From: Planctomycetota bacterium
Lineage (GTDB): Bacteria > Planctomycetota > J058 > JARGOJ01
Assembly (NCBI GenBank): GCA_029210225.1
Contig: JARGOJ010000355.1
Coordinates: forward strand, 1 to 8,175
Length of the DNA: 8,175 bases
Direction: 5' to 3'
Both the position numbers and the translations under genes were made by a program. Numbering within the stretch: position 1 is the first letter of the stretch; the number at the start of each line of letters is the position of its first letter. The notes below the pieces were generated by a model. That model did not search any database. It had not been told where the DNA came from and was given only the letters and a program-made list of their open reading frames with translations. Below, piece by piece: positions 5,840 through 8,175 of the stretch.

Positions 5840-6448
5840 ATGGGATTGTTTAAATCGAGTGAAGAGCGTCGTATGGAGCGGGATATGAAGATCCGCACCG
5901 GCCTCAAAAAAGTACAGCGTCAAATCCGCTCTTTGGAGAAGGATGAGAAGGGCTTTATCGCGAAGGCGAAGAAGGCGAAGCAGCTTGGAGATTCAACGCA
6001 GTTGAACTTTCTTAAGGCGAACTTGAAGCGCACCGCGGCGACGCGCCGTCTCATGGAGCGTCAAATGCTCAATATGGAGACCTTTAATCAATTGAGAAGC
6101 CAGGCTGAAACTCAGGCTGAGTTTGCTCGGAACCTCGACTTGATCGCTGGTGCTATCAGCGAGTCCTTTGGCTCGGTCAATCTCCCTGAAATTCATAAGA
6201 ACTGCGAGAAAGCCGTGGGGCAGTATGAAAAAATGGAGCAAATGATGGAGATGTTCATGGAGTCTCAAGCGGACTCTATTGGCAATCTCGAAGGTTCTCA
6301 ATCGGATGAGTTAATCTCTGATAAAGAGATCGACATGCTCATCGACGATCAGATCGTGGCCGAGGAGAATAAAGAGATTGAGGACGTTGTGGGGAATCGC
6401 TTGCAGGCGTTGAAGGCTCGGATGGAAAAGAATAAGGATCAGGCATGA
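5840..6448 (+). CDS. CHMP2/Vps2-like ESCRT-III protein with C-terminal MIM1 motif
   Basis: This 202-residue protein is the clearest ESCRT-III candidate in the window. It begins MGLFKSSEERRMERDM, sharing MGLF with the 3802 gene product. Residues 16-75 are basic helix, with AKAKKAKQLGD at 41-51 and a following RR-rich stretch paralleling the CHMP2 KKMAKQGQMD region as I recall it. Residues 76-146 include LPEIHKNCEK at 115-124 and a methionine-rich EKMEQMMEMFMES at 130-142, again as in CHMP2/CHMP1 (LPQI..., MMN.. and similar). Acidic helices follow. Residues 181-192, EDVVGNRLQALK, fit the MIM1 pattern (D/E)xxLxxRLxxL(K/R) with only V for the first L. ATG at 5840 has AAGGAG at 5827-5832 seven bases upstream; an in-frame GTG at 5834 lies too close to it. 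The stop overlaps the next ATPase start as ATGA, so the two are translationally coupled and very likely work together. Confidence 0.8.
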   Translation: MGLFKSSEERRMERDMKIRTGLKKVQRQIRSLEKDEKGFIAKAKKAKQLGDSTQLNFLKANLKRTAATRRLMERQMLNMETFNQLRSQAETQAEFARNLDLIAGAISESFGSVNLPEIHKNCEKAVGQYEKMEQMMEMFMESQADSIGNLEGSQSDELISDKEIDMLIDDQIVAEENKEIEDVVGNRLQALKARMEKNKDQA

Positions 6449-7593
6449 CCATACAAGGCTCGGCAGATCAGGACAAAAAGCACTTTGATGAGTACCTCGC
6501 GCAATTTGAAGCCTGCGAGGTCGAAAAAGATGTCAAGGGGATGCGACGCAATCTGAAGCGGGCCATTGAGTATTGGGAGAAATACACCGAAAAGGCAGCG
6601 AGTCCGACCATCCAAATGAGCCGTATGGACAACCTCGAGACGCTGATCAGTCTTTACGAGAGCCTCCCTGAAGACGGCGAAGTCCTGGTGACCGTCGACG
6701 GCGAAGTTGTCGCGGCCAAGAAGGGCGGGCAGGGCAAGGACGACGACGAGGCCTCTAAGTTTGGCGCGGTCGAGCGCCCGACCTTGCGCTTCAAAGACAT
6801 CGCCGGGCTCAATAAGGTTAAAGAAGAGATCAAGCTGAAGATGCTCTACCCTTGTCAGCATCCTGAGGAGGCGAAGAAGTTTCGCATTAAGCGGGGTGGG
6901 GGTGTGCTCTTATGGGGGCCTCCGGGAACTGGAAAGACCATGATGGCGAAGGCTATCGCCGGGGAGATCGACGCTGCGTTCTTCACCGTGAAGCCTTCGG
7001 AGATCATGAGAAAGTGGGTCGGAGACTCCGAGCAGAACATTCAGGCGCTCTTTGATACGGCGAGGGCGGAACCGATTTCAATCATCTTCATCGACGAGAT
7101 TGAGGCTTTGGTGCCGGCTCGTAAGGATGGTGATAGCAATAATGTGATGGCGCGTTTGGTGCCACAGATTCTTACGGAGCTGGCGGGCTTTGAGGATAAT
7201 CAGAACCCGCTCTTGTTTATTGGGGCGACAAACGAGCCCTGGTCTCTCGACCCCGCGATTCTTCGTCCGGGCCGATTTGACGTGAAGATTTATGTGGGGC
7301 TGCCGGATGTCGCGGCGCGAGAAAAGTTATTGGAGATTGGTTTCAAGGGACGCCCTATGGCTCCAGACGTTGATTTTAAGGCTTTGGCGCAGAGGCTTGA
7401 GGGTTTCAGCGGCGCCGATATTAACTATGTCTGCGAAAATGCCGCGCAAGATGCGTTCAAACGCGCCATATTTAAAGCTGAAGACAACCCCAAAATCAGC
7501 ATGATCGATGTTGGAAACTCGATCGACGAGACAAAACCATCCGTTACCGATGAGAATTTGAAGCGATTTAAAGATTATCAACACGAGATATAA
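6445..7593 (+). CDS. Second Vps4-like AAA ATPase with MIT-like N-terminal domain
   Basis: This 382-residue protein has the same layout as the ATPase at 4491-5786 but is clearly divergent from it. Residues about 9-75 are three predicted helices of MIT size, joined by an acidic and glycine-rich linker (to 110) to one AAA module. GPPGTGKT is at 158-165, pore loop KWV in RKWVGDSE at 189-196, IIFIDE at 213-218 and sensor-1 N263 in GATNEPW. R274 and R277 lie in RPGRFD, the common AAA form rather than the Vps4 RRRF form. The KW pore loop matches Vps4 more closely than the first ATPase (KYF). The end, KPSVTDENLKRFKDYQHEI, is the terminal helix typical of the meiotic clade. There is no beta-domain insertion. 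It overlaps the CHMP2-like gene by ATGA. The last 50 codons become less G-rich than the rest. Having two ATPases suggests separate substrates or a mixed hexamer; neither is shown by sequence. Confidence 0.88.
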   Translation: MTIQGSADQDKKHFDEYLAQFEACEVEKDVKGMRRNLKRAIEYWEKYTEKAASPTIQMSRMDNLETLISLYESLPEDGEVLVTVDGEVVAAKKGGQGKDDDEASKFGAVERPTLRFKDIAGLNKVKEEIKLKMLYPCQHPEEAKKFRIKRGGGVLLWGPPGTGKTMMAKAIAGEIDAAFFTVKPSEIMRKWVGDSEQNIQALFDTARAEPISIIFIDEIEALVPARKDGDSNNVMARLVPQILTELAGFEDNQNPLLFIGATNEPWSLDPAILRPGRFDVKIYVGLPDVAAREKLLEIGFKGRPMAPDVDFKALAQRLEGFSGADINYVCENAAQDAFKRAIFKAEDNPKISMIDVGNSIDETKPSVTDENLKRFKDYQHEI

Positions 7594-7681
7594 GTCTCAA
7601 TTCATCTAAACTGAAAGAACCCGTTGGGTCTATTCATCGATCACAGTCGTACGTGCTGACAGAGTTAGGGAGGACACGAGA
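7594..7681 (+). other. Short spacer with ribosome binding site, no clear terminator
   Basis: The 88 bases between the second ATPase and the SPFH-like gene hold a tiny ACCC-GTT-GGGT stem at about 7619-7629 without a T-run, so no convincing terminator is present. GGGAGG at 7668-7673 is a strong ribosome site eight bases before ATG 7682. No good -35/-10 pair was found. The SPFH-like gene is therefore probably co-transcribed with the ATPase genes. Confidence 0.35.
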
Positions 7682-8175
7682 ATGTCCGTGGATATTTCGG
7701 CATTCATGCAAGAGGACAGCTCTCTTGCGATGAAATTTGATTCCAAAGATCTGCCTGGACTGTTAAGCAAAGGACTGACAGTACCAGAGGGCGCCGTCGC
7801 CCTGATTCGTCAGGAGCGCGATGATCGCTGCCTCCACGCTAATTCAAGCGTGTCAGGAAGCTTCTCGGCGCTGCTCGTCAAAACCCACACTCTCAACCTA
7901 AAGTTCGAGATCCCTCAGCTTCGTAGCGAAGACGACATCGCGATCAAGGTCTCTGTCGCCATTAAGGTGCAGGCCCGGGGCGTCGAACTCGACTTGCTCC
8001 AGCTCCGTTCGAGCCTCATGGCCAAGACAAATCACCTCAGCCAAGAGGATATTCGTGCGCACTTCACCCCATCCATCGAGCACAGCCTCAAGCTCTTCTG
8101 CGTCCGCCGAGATGCAGAAACACTGACCCGGGAGGACCAGCGCATCGGGGTTTATCAACACCTCCGCCAGGATCT
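7682..8175 (+). CDS. SPFH/band-7-like membrane scaffold protein (partial, runs off window)
   Basis: The reading frame is open from ATG 7682 to the window end, giving 164 residues. Residues 31-44 (GLTVPEGAVALIRQ) resemble the opening strand of SPFH domains, where a VPEG-like turn is common. Residues 62-98 (LLVKTHTLNLKFEIPQL, then DDIAIKVSVAIKVQ) match the usual beta pattern in which the protein states a change to different input and then repeats strand pairs. Residues 118-147 (LSQEDIRAHFTPSIEHSL and following) look like the SPFH helical part that ends near a conserved xxRDAETL stretch. No N-terminal membrane helix is seen, so membrane contact, if any, would be peripheral or mediated downstream. 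SPFH proteins organise membrane domains and often neighbour ESCRT-III-family PspA genes in bacteria, which fits the locus. The C-terminal half is missing, so family assignment is provisional. Confidence 0.55.
   Translation, partial: MSVDISAFMQEDSSLAMKFDSKDLPGLLSKGLTVPEGAVALIRQERDDRCLHANSSVSGSFSALLVKTHTLNLKFEIPQLRSEDDIAIKVSVAIKVQARGVELDLLQLRSSLMAKTNHLSQEDIRAHFTPSIEHSLKLFCVRRDAETLTREDQRIGVYQHLRQD

Noticed and set aside
5840..6448. PspA/Vipp1 identity for the 202-residue protein
   Set aside because: The KAKKAKQLGD region, LPEI segment, acidic C-terminal half and MIM1-like tail fit CHMP2/Vps2 better than PspA, which lacks a MIM1.
2737..7593. Asgard archaeal origin of the contig, suggested by the ESCRT genes
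   Set aside because: The HugZ-like and MerR-like genes, the sigma70-type promoter and the Shine-Dalgarno use point to bacteria. Ancient transfer of the ESCRT genes from archaea remains open.

Overview
This window looks bacterial. It has Shine-Dalgarno sites, a sigma70-type promoter (TTGACA, 17 bp, TAGAGT), GTG and ATG starts, ATGA/TGATG gene junctions, a HugZ/DUF2470-type flavoprotein and a MerR-type regulator. The phylum cannot be fixed from the sequence; a Myxococcota or other deltaproteobacteria-like host is a guess. All supported genes lie on the + strand.

Layout. 17-829 is a HugZ-like heme-utilisation/FMN split-barrel protein, probably unrelated to what follows. 830-1003 is an intergenic region with a good promoter overlapped by five tandem 9-bp repeats with a GTCA core. 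1004-2599 encodes a 531-residue regulator with an N-terminal MerR-like helix-turn-helix and a probable C-terminal winged helix. 2737-3522 encodes a charged helical protein resembling Snf7/CHMP4. 3523-3801 is a hairpin-rich leader. 3802-4431 is a second ESCRT-III-like protein and 4491-5786 a Vps4/katanin-clade AAA ATPase with an MIT-like N-terminus. 5840-6448 is a third ESCRT-III-like protein, CHMP2/Vps2-like, with a near-complete MIM1 motif at its C-terminus. 6445-7593 is a second MIT-like AAA ATPase overlapping it by ATGA. 7682 to the window end is a partial SPFH/band-7-like protein.

The main discovery candidate is a bacterial ESCRT-III/Vps4-type membrane-remodelling locus. It has three helical, basic-to-acidic ESCRT-III-like proteins, two different Vps4-like ATPases with MIT-like domains, MIM1-like tails on two of the substrates, and an SPFH membrane scaffold protein downstream. 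The previously known bacterial members of the ESCRT-III superfamily, PspA and Vipp1, do not come with a dedicated MIT-type Vps4. The likely model is inference: the filament proteins assemble on membrane, the ATPases bind their C-terminal tails through MIT domains and disassemble them, the SPFH protein marks or organises the membrane, and the MerR-like protein controls expression.

Base composition alternates along the window although all genes share one strand. In sampled 60-base lines, G exceeds C in 17-829 and 3802 to about 7430, while C exceeds G in 1004-3522 and from 7682 on. This suggests the locus was assembled or rearranged from segments with different replication-strand histories.
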